Below are positions 16,506-25,407 of a stretch of DNA of 64,000 nucleotides, piece after piece. Numbering within the stretch: position 1 is the first letter of the stretch; each line of letters opens with the position of its first letter. The translations under genes and the position numbers were made by a program. The notes under the pieces are model-generated. The model saw nothing but the letters and a program-made list of their open reading frames with translations, searched no databases and was not told where the DNA came from. This DNA comes from Massilia timonae CCUG 45783 (lineage in GTDB: Bacteria > Pseudomonadota > Gammaproteobacteria > Burkholderiales > Burkholderiaceae_D), in contig NZ_JH992922.1 in NCBI RefSeq assembly GCF_000315425.1, forward strand, positions 669,560-733,559, written 5' to 3'.

Positions 16506-18920
16506 TTAATTTCCGTTCGGTTGCTGCACCGGACGGGTTGGCGCGTTTGGCACTGCCGCGCCGGGCATGACCGCGCCCGATCCTGGTTCAGACACGCCTG
16601 CCCCCGGCGCGGTTCCCGGCGCAGTGCCCTGATGCCGCGACGCCGCGCCATCGTTCGACGCGCCCGGCGCCGCGTTCGGCGCCGGCTGGCGCTGGACCGG
16701 CACGGTCGCCATGCCGCCGCCGACCGGCGGCTGGCCGTTCACCAGCGGCGGCAGTTGCGGCGCGCCAAGGTCGCGCAGCAGCGCCGACGATTCGGGCTGG
16801 GCGGCGGCGCCGGCCGCGCGCATGTAGTCGTAGCGGTCCATCGCGATCGAATTCGAGGCTTCCTTGCTGCGCACCACGACCGGCCGCAGGAACACCATCA
16901 GGTTGGTCTTCACGCGGCTGCGGGTGCGGTACTTGAACAGGTTGCCGATCACCGGGATGTCGCCCAGGCCGCGCACTTTCTCTTCGCCATCGCCTTCGCT
17001 GTCCTCGATCAGGCCGCCGAGCACGATGATCTGGCCGTCGTCGGCCAGCACATTGCTCTCGATCGCGCGCACGTTGGTGGTCAGGCCGGATTCGGCGTTG
17101 CGGGTCGACGCATCCACGCTCGAGTTCTCGTGGTAGATCGCCATCTTGATGGTACCGCCTTCCGAGATCTGGGGCCGCACGCGCAGCAGCAGGCCCACGT
17201 CTTGCCGGTCGACGGTCTGGAACGGGTTGCCGCCGCCGGTGGTGCTGTTGGTGGCGAACGAACCGGTGATGATCGGCACGTTCTGGCCGACCTTGATCAC
17301 TGCGAGCTCATTGTCCAGGGTGAGCATGTTCGGCGTCGACAGGATGTTGGCGTTGCCATCGTTTTCCAGCGCACGCGCCACCGCGCCCAGGCCCAGCTCG
17401 CCGCCCACCTGGCGGAACAGGCCGAAGGTCAGGCCGGTCGGCAGGCCCGTCAGGCCGCTGGTGCCGTTGGTGGCGCTCGTGCCCTGGGCCGCCGCCAGCG
17501 CCAGGTTGACGATGCTGTTGTTCGAGCCGCCGCCGTTGAAGTTCTGCAGGCCGCCGAAGCGGTATTTGCTGTCGGAGTCGCCAGTGGCGCCGACCCACTG
17601 CACGCCGAACTCGGATGCCTTGTTGGAGGACACTTCGACCACCAGCGCCTCGATATAGACCTGGGCCCGGCGCACGTCGAGCTGGTCGATCACCGAGCGC
17701 AGGTTGCGGTACACCGCGTCCGGTGCGGTGATGATCAGGCTGTTGGTCGAGGCGTCGGCCTGGATGATGCCCGAACCCTGGCCGCCGCCCTGGGCTCCTT
17801 GCTGCCCCTGCTGGCCGGCGCTGTTGCCAGTACCACCAATGCCGGTGCTGCCCTGCAGGCCCTGTTGGCCGCCGAGGCCGCCCTGCCCGCCCAATCCGCC
17901 CTGGCCCGCCTGGCTGCCGATGCCGGACTGGATCGAGCTGCCCTGGGTGCCCTGCTGCACCTGCAGGGCCGAGGCGTCTTGCGACACCACCGCGCGCAGG
18001 GTCTGGGCCACGCGCGTGGCTTCCGCGTTCTTGAGATAGACCACGTGGATATTGCCCTTGCTCGAGCTCTCTTGATCCAGGCGGGCGATCAGGCTCTTGG
18101 CCAGGTTGGCGCGCGCCTGCGACGGCGCGCGGATCACGACCGAGTTGGTGCGCGGGTCGGCCAGCACCGTGACCCGGCCCGAATCGCCGCCGGCGGCCGG
18201 TTCCATCAGGCGCGTCACGAGCTGGGCGATGTCGCTGGCGATCGCGTTGCGGATCGGGATGACATCGAGGTCGGCCGCCACCGGCGCGTCGAGCGCGGCG
18301 ATGATGCGCGCCAGGCGGCGCAGGTTGTCGGCGTAGTCGGTGATGACCAGCGTGTTGTTGCCCGGGTTCGCCATGATGGAATTATTGGGCGAAATCAGCG
18401 GACGCAGCACGGCGGTGAGGTTGGCGGCCGACTCGTAGGACAGATAAAACACCTGGGTCGCGATCTGGTCGCCGGTGGCCTTGCTGGAGCGCACGCCGCC
18501 GACCTGGGTCGGCGAGGACTGCAGCTTGGCCTCGGCCTCGGGCACCACCTTGGCGTAGCCGTCGCCGCTGGTGACCACCGCGAAGCCCTGCAGGCGCAGG
18601 GTCGAGGTGAGCAGGCCGAAGGCTTCGGTCTTGCTCAGCGATTTCTCGGACACCAGGGTGAGCGTGCCCTTGACCCGCGGGTCGATGATGAAGGTCATGC
18701 CGGTGTAGTGACCGATGGCCTTGATCACCGACTCGATGTCGGCATTGACGAAGCTCAAAGCGGCGGCGTTCGCGCTTTCCTGTGCCAGCGCGGGCAGCGG
18801 CAGCGCGACCATCGTGGCGGCGCAGCACAGCATGGCGCCGGCCGCAAGGCGGCGCAAGGCCGGCAGCTGCATGGCCGAAAAGTCGAGGTGCGCGAAGGTG
18901 GAGCGGTCTGTTTTCTTCAT
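16506..18920 (-). CDS. gspD: Type II secretion secretin GspD
   Basis: 804 residues. A signal peptide (LAAGAMLCCAATMVALPLPALAQ) is followed by N0 (LSFVNADIESVIKAIGHYTGMTFIIDPRVKGTLTLVSEKSLS), N1-N3, and the secretin core (VGQNVPIITGSF..., FQTVDRQDVGLLLRVRPQI, VLADDGQIIVLGGLIEDSE). A Gly/Gln-rich insert of ~60 residues interrupts N3, and the last ~90 residues are Pro/Ala/Gly-rich. It forms the outer-membrane gate. It overlaps gspN by 1 nt. No lipobox is evident, so it may need a pilotin or other targeting. Confidence 0.95.
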   Translation of the reverse strand: MKKTDRSTFAHLDFSAMQLPALRRLAAGAMLCCAATMVALPLPALAQESANAAALSFVNADIESVIKAIGHYTGMTFIIDPRVKGTLTLVSEKSLSKTEAFGLLTSTLRLQGFAVVTSGDGYAKVVPEAEAKLQSSPTQVGGVRSSKATGDQIATQVFYLSYESAANLTAVLRPLISPNNSIMANPGNNTLVITDYADNLRRLARIIAALDAPVAADLDVIPIRNAIASDIAQLVTRLMEPAAGGDSGRVTVLADPRTNSVVIRAPSQARANLAKSLIARLDQESSSKGNIHVVYLKNAEATRVAQTLRAVVSQDASALQVQQGTQGSSIQSGIGSQAGQGGLGGQGGLGGQQGLQGSTGIGGTGNSAGQQGQQGAQGGGQGSGIIQADASTNSLIITAPDAVYRNLRSVIDQLDVRRAQVYIEALVVEVSSNKASEFGVQWVGATGDSDSKYRFGGLQNFNGGGSNNSIVNLALAAAQGTSATNGTSGLTGLPTGLTFGLFRQVGGELGLGAVARALENDGNANILSTPNMLTLDNELAVIKVGQNVPIITGSFATNSTTGGGNPFQTVDRQDVGLLLRVRPQISEGGTIKMAIYHENSSVDASTRNAESGLTTNVRAIESNVLADDGQIIVLGGLIEDSEGDGEEKVRGLGDIPVIGNLFKYRTRSRVKTNLMVFLRPVVVRSKEASNSIAMDRYDYMRAAGAAAQPESSALLRDLGAPQLPPLVNGQPPVGGGMATVPVQRQPAPNAAPGASNDGAASRHQGTAPGTAPGAGVSEPGSGAVMPGAAVPNAPTRPVQQPNGN

Positions 18921-19693
18921 TATCTGAACTCGAGTGCGATTACGTTTTTGCCGTTCACCATCCGGCGCTGGCCCAGCAGGTTCAACATGGTCCCGAGCTG
19001 GTCCTCATAGCCGTCGGCGGCGCTGGCCTGGCCCGAAAAGCGCAGGCGTCCATTTTGCAGTACACCTGAGCCCGACAGCAGCAAAGCGCCGCGCACGGTG
19101 CGCAGGGTCAAATCGGCCTGCGGTCCACGCCAGTCCATGATCATTTCATAACTGCCAAGCGGCTTGATGGGCGACATGCGCGCACCCATATCGCTCATCG
19201 ACAGGACGGTGCGCCCCTGCACCGTCACGGTGTTCTGCTGGCGCAGCAGGTCCAGCGCGTTCCAGGACAGCCGGATGCGGCCGCTCGGCGCCAGCGTATT
19301 GAGCGGCGCACCCAGGCCCGACAAGCCCTCGGCCGGCAGCAGCAGCTCGCCGGCATTGACCTGCCAGCGCGACCAGCTGCCTTCGATCCGCACCGGGTTG
19401 GCCAGCGCCTGGGGATTTTCCAGGCTCATGCTGACCTGGCCCAGCACCACCAGCGGCGACAAGGTCCAGGAAAAACGGCCCGGCAACAAGGGCGTGACCG
19501 ACCCGCCCGGTCCCGGCGCCCCGCCGATAAAGGCTGAGCCGCGCCAAAGCGTACCCTGCGCATCCCCCAGCGTCAATCGACCGCCGGTCTGGCGCTCGAC
19601 TATCGGGCCGAGCCAGGCCGCCGGCAGGAAAGCCAGCACCGTCGCCACTACCGCCAGGATGACCAGCAGGCCCCACGTCAGCGCCCGCCTCAT
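18920..19693 (-). CDS. gspN: Type II secretion protein GspN
   Basis: 257 residues. One N-terminal membrane anchor (LTWGLLVILAVVATVLAFLPAAWLG) then a beta-rich periplasmic domain (TGGRLTLGDAQGTLWRGSA, LSWNALDLLRQQ, DWRGPQADLTLRTVRGALLLSGSGVLQNGRLRFSG), the T2SSN pattern. GspN is an accessory component found in some T2SS operons; its precise role is unsettled. Overlaps gspM by 4 nt and gspD by 1 nt. Confidence 0.88.
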   Translation of the reverse strand: MRRALTWGLLVILAVVATVLAFLPAAWLGPIVERQTGGRLTLGDAQGTLWRGSAFIGGAPGPGGSVTPLLPGRFSWTLSPLVVLGQVSMSLENPQALANPVRIEGSWSRWQVNAGELLLPAEGLSGLGAPLNTLAPSGRIRLSWNALDLLRQQNTVTVQGRTVLSMSDMGARMSPIKPLGSYEMIMDWRGPQADLTLRTVRGALLLSGSGVLQNGRLRFSGQASAADGYEDQLGTMLNLLGQRRMVNGKNVIALEFR

Positions 19694-20208
19694 GAAGCCG
19701 GATCGCTGCGCTGGCGCAGCGTGAGCGTGGCGTCGACCTGGCCCAGCGCGGTCTGGGCGCTGAATTGGGCGTCCTGCACCATCAGGCGGCTCTCGCGCCG
19801 CTGGGCGTCGAGCCAGGCCATCAGGTTGGCAAAGGAAACATTGTTGAGCTGAACCTTGGTGAACTCGCCGCTGACCGACAGCGAGGCCGGCTTGAGGCCG
19901 CGCCCCGCCATGCTGGCGGTGAGCGACTCGTTCGTGACTGGCGTGACGGCGGGCGCCGGCTCGCTGGCGGCGGCCCGGGCTTCGCCGGCAAGCGCCTCGA
20001 GCTGGGCCGCCTGCTGGCGCAGTTCGGGCAAGGAACGGCGCAATTGTTCGCGCCCTTCGAGCGCGGGCTCGAGCAGGACGAGATAGAACAGCGCCAGCGC
20101 GGCGACGGCGCCGCCGACCAGCAGGAACTTGCGCTCCTGCTCGGTGCGCGCGATCCAGTAGGCGGTGGCGCGTTCGCGCAGCCCGCTGATTTTGCCGGCG
20201 ACATTCAT
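19690..20208 (-). CDS. gspM: Type II secretion protein GspM
   Basis: 172 residues: a short cytoplasmic start, one membrane helix (FLLVGGAVAALALFYLVLLEPAL), a coiled-coil stretch (REQLRRSLPELRQQAAQLEALAGEARAA), and a ferredoxin-like periplasmic domain (TKVQLNNVSFANLMAWLDAQRRESRLMVQDAQFSAQ). It binds GspL in the assembly platform. Its ATG overlaps the gspL stop (ATGA). The frame stays open far upstream inside gspL, so the start rests on this overlap. Confidence 0.92.
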   Translation of the reverse strand: MNVAGKISGLRERATAYWIARTEQERKFLLVGGAVAALALFYLVLLEPALEGREQLRRSLPELRQQAAQLEALAGEARAAASEPAPAVTPVTNESLTASMAGRGLKPASLSVSGEFTKVQLNNVSFANLMAWLDAQRRESRLMVQDAQFSAQTALGQVDATLTLRQRSDPAS

Positions 20209-21452
20209 TGCGTAACTCCAGGTTGCGAGGCGCCAGTGCTGCGGATCAACCAGGTGTTGGCGTCGGGCGCTTCCAGGCTGAGGTGGCGTGCCGCCAGGGC
20301 CGGGCGCAGCTGGTCTGCGGCGCCGGGATTGGCAGACTCGGGTTTGACGCGCACCGTGAGGGCGCGTTCGCGAAACTCCATTGATGCAATCGCAGGCGGC
20401 GCGCCGAGGCCGCCGATGGCTTCGCCGAAGGCAGCCGCCATCCAGGTGAATTCGTCGCCGCCCACCTCGCCGCTGCCGGCCCTGGCGCGCGCGATGTTCT
20501 GCTGCATCTGCGCCACCGGGTCGATCGCCGGCTGGCCCGGATACACCGAGCGGAACGTCTGGCTCATCTGCTGGCGCACGGCGTCGGCCTCGCGCTTCAG
20601 CCCCAGCCACTCGACGTTCAGGCCGATGACGTTGACCACCAGCGCCGCCAGGGCAAGCCGGATCGGCCAGCGCCAGCGGCGCCAGTCGCGCCGGGCCACG
20701 CCGGCCGTGCCCAGGCCGGGCACCAGGTCGAGCGCGGGGCCGACGGCGCCGCCGTTGTTGCTGCCGCGGGCGCCGGCGATCCAGTGCGCCCAGTTGTCGC
20801 TCTCGAGGGTGACGCCGGGGCCGGCCTCGGCCAGCAGCGCCTGGTACTCGCCCAGTTGCTCGTGCTCGACATACAGCACCAGCGGCGCATCGCCCGCCAG
20901 CGCGCGCGCCGTCTGCAAGGCCACCACCGGGGCGCCGTCGAGCGCCAGGCCCAGGCCTTCGTACTGGCTCTGGCGCAGGATCAGTTCGCCCTTGCCGAAG
21001 GCGGCGCTCACGCTGCCTGGATGCAGGGGCAGGCACAATTGTTCGGGCACGGCCACCACCGCGCGCGCGCCCATTTCCAGCAACTTGCGCACCAGCGGCT
21101 CGAGCCAGGCCTGCTGCACCACGGCCACCGGACGGCGACCGTCGGCCATGGCCGGGCCGGCCACCAGCACGCAATCGAGCGGATCGCCCAGGATATATTC
21201 TTCGACCAGGGCCGGCAGCGCCGCGCGCAGGCGCGCGCCGGCCAGCGGCGGCGCCTGCACCGCCAGCAGGGTGACGTCGCTGGCGGCCAGGATCAGCACC
21301 ACGCGCCGGCTGGCCGCGACCACATCGCCCAGGTTGCGCAGCGCGCCTTCGCCCTGCTGTCCGATGGCGCCGTTATCGCCGACCATCGCGAACCGGCATA
21401 AGGCGCCTTCGCCTTCGCTCCTGGCCGGATGCCGAATATAAAGAGTAGTCAA
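20205..21452 (-). CDS. gspL: Type II secretion protein GspL
   Basis: 415 residues: a cytoplasmic actin-like domain (~1-250; LPALVEEYILGDPLDCVLVAG is the typical pseudopilus-platform motif), one membrane helix (RLALAALVVNVIGLNVEWL), and a ferredoxin-like periplasmic domain ending VRVKPESANPG...NTWLIRST. It bridges GspE to GspM. Starts 16 nt after gspK. Confidence 0.92.
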   Translation of the reverse strand: MTTLYIRHPARSEGEGALCRFAMVGDNGAIGQQGEGALRNLGDVVAASRRVVLILAASDVTLLAVQAPPLAGARLRAALPALVEEYILGDPLDCVLVAGPAMADGRRPVAVVQQAWLEPLVRKLLEMGARAVVAVPEQLCLPLHPGSVSAAFGKGELILRQSQYEGLGLALDGAPVVALQTARALAGDAPLVLYVEHEQLGEYQALLAEAGPGVTLESDNWAHWIAGARGSNNGGAVGPALDLVPGLGTAGVARRDWRRWRWPIRLALAALVVNVIGLNVEWLGLKREADAVRQQMSQTFRSVYPGQPAIDPVAQMQQNIARARAGSGEVGGDEFTWMAAAFGEAIGGLGAPPAIASMEFRERALTVRVKPESANPGAADQLRPALAARHLSLEAPDANTWLIRSTGASQPGVTQ

Positions 21453-21468
21453 ACCGTCTCGCTTTCTT

Positions 21469-22449
21469 CTAGTTCTGGCGGGTCCAGATCACGGTCACAC
21501 CATTGGCGGGGCCAAGGTTGGCCAGGCTGCCTTTCTGCACCAGCGACTCCGCGTCCAGCGCCGCGCGGTCGAGGCGGATGCGGCTCTGCACCAGGAAGTA
21601 ATTGCTGGTGATGCTGATCTTTGGCTGTTCCACCGCTTCATCCCTGCATTGCACTTCGCTCAAAAACTGCTGGACGTCGTTCCACGGCACCCGCTTGCGC
21701 TGCTCAACCAGGGCATTGGCCTGGGAGGTCGAACAGCCAGCCAGGACCGCCGCCAGCACCTCGGCCGGCGCCGTATTCACGTTCACCGTCGTCCCTTGCG
21801 CCGGCAGCACGATCACGAACGGACGCAAGGCCTCGACCGTCTCGGGCTTGACACCCGGCACCGCCAGCAAGTCGTCGACCCGCAGGAGCGGCATCGGGTT
21901 TCCCTTGCGCGGCGTCTGCGCGGTTTGCTGGTTCGGCTCGTCCGGATCGACCGTCAGCGCCTGGCCGGCGGCGACGAAATCGGCGATCGGCCGCGCCAGC
22001 CGCGGCTCTTGCCGCAGATTGGTCAGCAGGCGGCCGAGCACCGCGGTCTCGACCGGATCGCGCTTGCCGCCCGTTGCCAGGTTGTTCAGATTGTATCGCG
22101 CCGTGGCATCGTATACCTGACCCGACAGGGATGCATTGAAATTTTCTCCCTGCACCCGCTCGCGTTCGATGTACTGGTCGAGCCGGGTTTCGGCCAGCGG
22201 CGTGGCCCACACCTGCTCGAGCGAGATGCGTCCGCCGAAAGGCTGGCGCAGGATCACGCTGGCCCAGTCGAGGGCGCCGCGCTGGATCCACTTGGTCTGC
22301 AACTGCAAGCGCTGGTTTTCCATCGAGCGTACCTGCACCTGCTGCTGCCAGAACAGGCTGGCGACGATCGAGATCGCCAGCGTGGTCAGGAGCAGTGCGG
22401 TGACCACGGCGACGCCGCGCTGGCGGCGCGGAAGGGGCACGGGCCGCAT
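21469..22449 (-). CDS. gspK: Type II secretion minor pseudopilin GspK
   Basis: 326 residues. Prepilin-like N-terminus RRQRG^VAVVTALLLTTLAISIVASLFW lacks the usual Glu at +5, as typical for GspK. The SAM-like domains follow (TARYNLNNLA; LRVDDLLAVPGVKPETVEALRPFVIVLP; NVNTAPAEVLAAVLAG). It caps the pseudopilus tip with GspI and GspJ. Overlaps gspJ by 1 nt. Confidence 0.94.
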   Translation of the reverse strand: MRPVPLPRRQRGVAVVTALLLTTLAISIVASLFWQQQVQVRSMENQRLQLQTKWIQRGALDWASVILRQPFGGRISLEQVWATPLAETRLDQYIERERVQGENFNASLSGQVYDATARYNLNNLATGGKRDPVETAVLGRLLTNLRQEPRLARPIADFVAAGQALTVDPDEPNQQTAQTPRKGNPMPLLRVDDLLAVPGVKPETVEALRPFVIVLPAQGTTVNVNTAPAEVLAAVLAGCSTSQANALVEQRKRVPWNDVQQFLSEVQCRDEAVEQPKISITSNYFLVQSRIRLDRAALDAESLVQKGSLANLGPANGVTVIWTRQN

Positions 22450-23111
22450 CAGGTGCCTCCCAGCAGGAAAGACTTGACCATCGGCTGGCCCAGGCCCTGC
22501 ACGGTGAGCGCCACCTGCACGCCGGTGGGTTCGCGCGAGCGGGCCGGGCCCAGGCCCGGATCGACAGGCGGGGGTTCCTGCTCGCCATTGCCGCCGACCG
22601 CGGTCGGCTCATTACGCCAGGCATTGTTTTGCCAGCCCTGCACCTGCATGCCGCCCACGCCGACCTGCAGCACGACCGACGGCGCATTCTCGGCCGGCGC
22701 ATCGGACGCGAGCGCCTGCCACAGCTGGGCGATGTGGTCGAGGTCGCGCGTGCCGGGCGACTCGCGCCGCATCAGCTGGCCGTTGACCACGCGGTAGCTG
22801 ACCACCTGCAGGCGCGACGGCTCGTGTTCGACGAACACCTTGCGCACCAGGGTCAGGCGGTCGGCATCCCACAGCAAGGCCGGGCGGCCACGCATGATGT
22901 CGTTGCCGGCCGCGTTCTCGCAATCGTTCTGCATCTGGGCGAAGGCCAGCTGCATGCCGCGCGTGATTTCCATTTCGTGCGTGAGCGCCACGCGCGCGCG
23001 CACGATGCCGTCCAGCCCGCGCCAGCCGAGCACGGCCACCATGGCGAGGATGCCGATCGCCACCAGGAGTTCGACCAGCGTGAAGCCTGCATGCCGCGAC
23101 CTGGCGTTCAT
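22449..23111 (-). CDS. gspJ: Type II secretion minor pseudopilin GspJ
   Basis: 220 residues. Prepilin motif HAG^FTLVELLVAIGILAMVAVLGWRGLDGIV, with Glu at +5, and a GspJ-type body (LAFAQMQNDCENA, ADRLTLVRKVFVEHEPSRLQVVSYRVVNGQLMRRES). Part of the pseudopilus tip. Overlaps gspI by 4 nt (ATGA). Confidence 0.94.
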   Translation of the reverse strand: MNARSRHAGFTLVELLVAIGILAMVAVLGWRGLDGIVRARVALTHEMEITRGMQLAFAQMQNDCENAAGNDIMRGRPALLWDADRLTLVRKVFVEHEPSRLQVVSYRVVNGQLMRRESPGTRDLDHIAQLWQALASDAPAENAPSVVLQVGVGGMQVQGWQNNAWRNEPTAVGGNGEQEPPPVDPGLGPARSREPTGVQVALTVQGLGQPMVKSFLLGGT

Positions 23112-23512
23112 ATCGGGGAAGGCCTCAGGACCAGTTGGATGAGTTTGACAATGCGGCGTCCCGGGTTGTCGGCGTCGAACACCGAGACTTCGATCCTGCG
23201 CAACAGTGGATTGGGGCTGGACAGCACTTCTTCTTCACATACCAGGTTCAGGTCGCCTTGCGGGCAGGGAAAGCTGCGCTTGCCGATCGCGGGAAACTCG
23301 CGGCCCAGGCGGATCTGCACCAGCCGGTTCTCGGCCGACCAGGTCGCCATCATCGAGGCGCGCAGGCCGGCGCTGTTGGACGTCAGGCTGCCCACCGCGC
23401 GCAGGCCGGCGGCCAGCGCGGTGCCGACGATAACCAGCGCCACCAGCACTTCGAGCAGGGTGAATCCGAAGGCGTGGCGCGAGGCGCGGCGAGAGAACAT
23501 GATGTGCTTCAT
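23108..23512 (-). CDS. gspI: Type II secretion minor pseudopilin GspI
   Basis: 134 residues. Prepilin motif RHAFG^FTLLEVLVALVIVGTALAAGLRAV, then SAENRLVQIRLGREFP, CPQGDLNLVCEEEVLSSPNPLLRRIEVSVFD, as in GspI. It nucleates the pseudopilus tip. ATG 23512 overlaps the gspH stop (ATGA); ATG 23500 is an alternative. Confidence 0.93.
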   Translation of the reverse strand: MKHIMFSRRASRHAFGFTLLEVLVALVIVGTALAAGLRAVGSLTSNSAGLRASMMATWSAENRLVQIRLGREFPAIGKRSFPCPQGDLNLVCEEEVLSSPNPLLRRIEVSVFDADNPGRRIVKLIQLVLRPSPI

Positions 23513-23988
23513 TCGACGGTAAAGTGGCCGACGCCGTCGGCGCGGATCGCGACCGCGTTGGCGCCCGAGGCCAGGGTCAGCACGAAGGGACGGTCGACCG
23601 GCTCGCGTCCGAAGGTGATGCGCAGCATATCCGGGCCACCCGTGCCGGACGGCTCGAGCACGAGCCGCAGCGGCGGATTCTTGAAGCTGCGCTCGCGCAG
23701 CAGGTCGTCGCGCGTGACCGGTTCCCAGCCGGTGTCGCCGCGCACCATGAAGCGGTAGCGCTCGCCGTTGGCCTCGAATGCGACCAGGCGGTTGCGCACG
23801 ATGGCTTCGTCGCGCGCCAGCTGCAGCAGCAGCGCGATGCGCCTGGCCTCGTTTTCGAGGTCCTGGCGCGGGCTCGGGATGGCGTTCAGCGTAGCCAGTC
23901 CCAGCGTGATGCCGATGATGACCATCACGACCAGCAGCTCCACCAGGGTGAAGCCGGAGGATGCGCCCCGCGCGCGCCAGGCCGGCAT
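23509..23988 (-). CDS. gspH: Type II secretion minor pseudopilin GspH
   Basis: 159 residues. SSG^FTLVELLVVMVIIGITLGLATLNAIPSPRQDLENEARRIALLLQLARDEAI is the GspH/FimT pattern, followed by a beta-rich domain (VAFEANGERYRFMVR...). It links the tip complex to the GspG shaft. 12 nt separate it from gspG. Confidence 0.93.
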   Translation of the reverse strand: MPAWRARGASSGFTLVELLVVMVIIGITLGLATLNAIPSPRQDLENEARRIALLLQLARDEAIVRNRLVAFEANGERYRFMVRGDTGWEPVTRDDLLRERSFKNPPLRLVLEPSGTGGPDMLRITFGREPVDRPFVLTLASGANAVAIRADGVGHFTVE

Positions 23989-24000
23989 GGGAAAGATGTC

Positions 24001-24438
24001 TTAGTGCCAGGAACCGACGTCTGCGTCCTCGCCGTTGCCGCCCGGCTGGCCGTCGGCGCCGTAGGAGAACACGTCGATCTCGCCTTTCACGCCCGGCGAC
24101 AGGTATTGGTAGGAGTTGCCCCACGGATCCTTCGGCAGCTTCTCGATATAGCCGCCTTCTTTCCAGCCGTTGGCGGCCGGGCCGGAGGTCGGCTTGGCGA
24201 TCAGGGCGTTCAGGCCCTGCTCGGTGGTCGGATAGCGCTGGTTGTCGAGTTTATAGAGCTTGAGGGCCTGCATCATGGTGGCGATGTCGACCTTGGCGGC
24301 AGTGACGCGCGACTCGCCCGTGCGGCCCAGCAATTTAGGCACGACCAGGGCGCCGAGGATGCCGATGATGACCACGACGACCATGATCTCGACCAGGGTA
24401 AAGCCGCGGGCGCGACGTTGTGTACGTTGGAAATTCAT
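24001..24438 (-). CDS. gspG: Type II secretion major pseudopilin GspG
   Basis: 145 residues. MNFQRTQRRARG^FTLVEIMVVVVIIGILGALVVPKLLGRTGESRVTAAKVDIATMMQALKLYKLDNQRYPTTEQGL, and the calcium-site region KDPWGNSYQYLSPGVKGEIDVFSYGADGQPGG. It builds the pseudopilus shaft. First gene of the operon. The 21-residue upstream extension (from 24501) has no prepilin leader character, so 24438 is the start. Processing needs a prepilin peptidase not in this window. Confidence 0.96.
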   Translation of the reverse strand: MNFQRTQRRARGFTLVEIMVVVVIIGILGALVVPKLLGRTGESRVTAAKVDIATMMQALKLYKLDNQRYPTTEQGLNALIAKPTSGPAANGWKEGGYIEKLPKDPWGNSYQYLSPGVKGEIDVFSYGADGQPGGNGEDADVGSWH

Positions 24439-24643
24439 ATGCAGTGTGAGTAGGCTGGTGAATCGGTAGAGCCGGGACAGTATACGGCCGAAATATGACA
24501 AGATAATACTGCGGATGAATCTGCGTACAATTACTGTGCGAACGATTACATCGCTACCGGCAGCGGGTGTGCAATTGTAAGCTACCTACGCTCGTCACGA
24601 CACCTTGGATCCGCGCCGTTAAGCGTGTCCTCATCAAACCTGG

Positions 24644-25393
24644 CTAGCGCCTGGCGCACACCGGGCAGTCGGGATTGCGCGCCACCTTGACGCCAGTCCA
24701 TTCCATGAATTTCCCGTCCAGCATGAGAAGGCGGCCGACCAGGGGCTCGCCGACGCCCGCGATCAGCTTCATCGCTTCGGCGGCCTGGACCGCGCCGACG
24801 ATGCCGACCAGCGGGGCGAACACCCCCATGGTGCTGCAGGCAACGTCCTCAAAACCACTGTCTTCTGGGAACAGGCAGGCATAGCACGGGGCGTCGGGCT
24901 GGCGCGGGTCGAACACGGACAGCTGGCCGTCGAAGCGGATCGCCGCCCCCGACACCAGCGGCACGCCGGCAGCGACGCAGGCGCGGTTGACGGCGTGGCG
25001 GGTGGCGAAGTTGTCGCTGCAGTCGAGCACGACGGTGGCCGTGCGGGCCAGCGCCAGCAGGCGCTCGGGGCCGGCCCGTTCGTTCAGGGCGACGACCTCG
25101 ATCTCGGGATTGATCGCCAGCAGGGCCGCGCGCCCGGAATCGACCTTGGGCTGGCCGATGCGTTCGGTCGTGTGCATGACCTGGCGCTGCAGGTTGGTGA
25201 GGTCGACCGTGTCGTCGTCGACCAGGGTGATGCGGCCGATGCCGCCAGATGCCAGGTACAGCGCTGCCGGCGAACCGAGGCCGCCGGCGCCGATCACCAG
25301 GGCATGGGCCTCGAGCAGGCGCTGCTGGCCTTCGATGCCGATATCGTCGAGCAGGATGTGGCGCGAGTAGCGCAGGAGCTGGTTGTCGTTCAT
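24644..25393 (-). CDS. moeB: HesA/MoeB/ThiF family adenylyltransferase
   Basis: 249 residues. E1-like fold: LLRYSRHILLDDIGIEGQQRLLEAHALVIGAGGLGSPAALYLASGGIGRITLVDDDTVDLTNLQRQ (nucleotide-binding Gly motif and Arg finger), DCSDNFATRHAVNRAC, and two CxxC-type zinc pairs (CYACLFPE and CPVC). It adenylates the C-terminus of a MoaD- or ThiS-like sulfur carrier. MoeB versus ThiF cannot be decided without the partner, which is not adjacent. It lies 14 nt after the S41 peptidase start. Confidence 0.88.
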   Translation of the reverse strand: MNDNQLLRYSRHILLDDIGIEGQQRLLEAHALVIGAGGLGSPAALYLASGGIGRITLVDDDTVDLTNLQRQVMHTTERIGQPKVDSGRAALLAINPEIEVVALNERAGPERLLALARTATVVLDCSDNFATRHAVNRACVAAGVPLVSGAAIRFDGQLSVFDPRQPDAPCYACLFPEDSGFEDVACSTMGVFAPLVGIVGAVQAAEAMKLIAGVGEPLVGRLLMLDGKFMEWTGVKVARNPDCPVCARR

Positions 25394-25407
25394 GGGTCAC
25401 CCCGACA

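Noticed and set aside
15216..19010. 1264-codon open frame on the plus strand
   Set aside because: It lies antisense to gspE and gspD, whose domains and motifs are unmistakable. Long antisense frames are expected at this GC content. It is Arg/His/Gln/Val-rich and has no domain.
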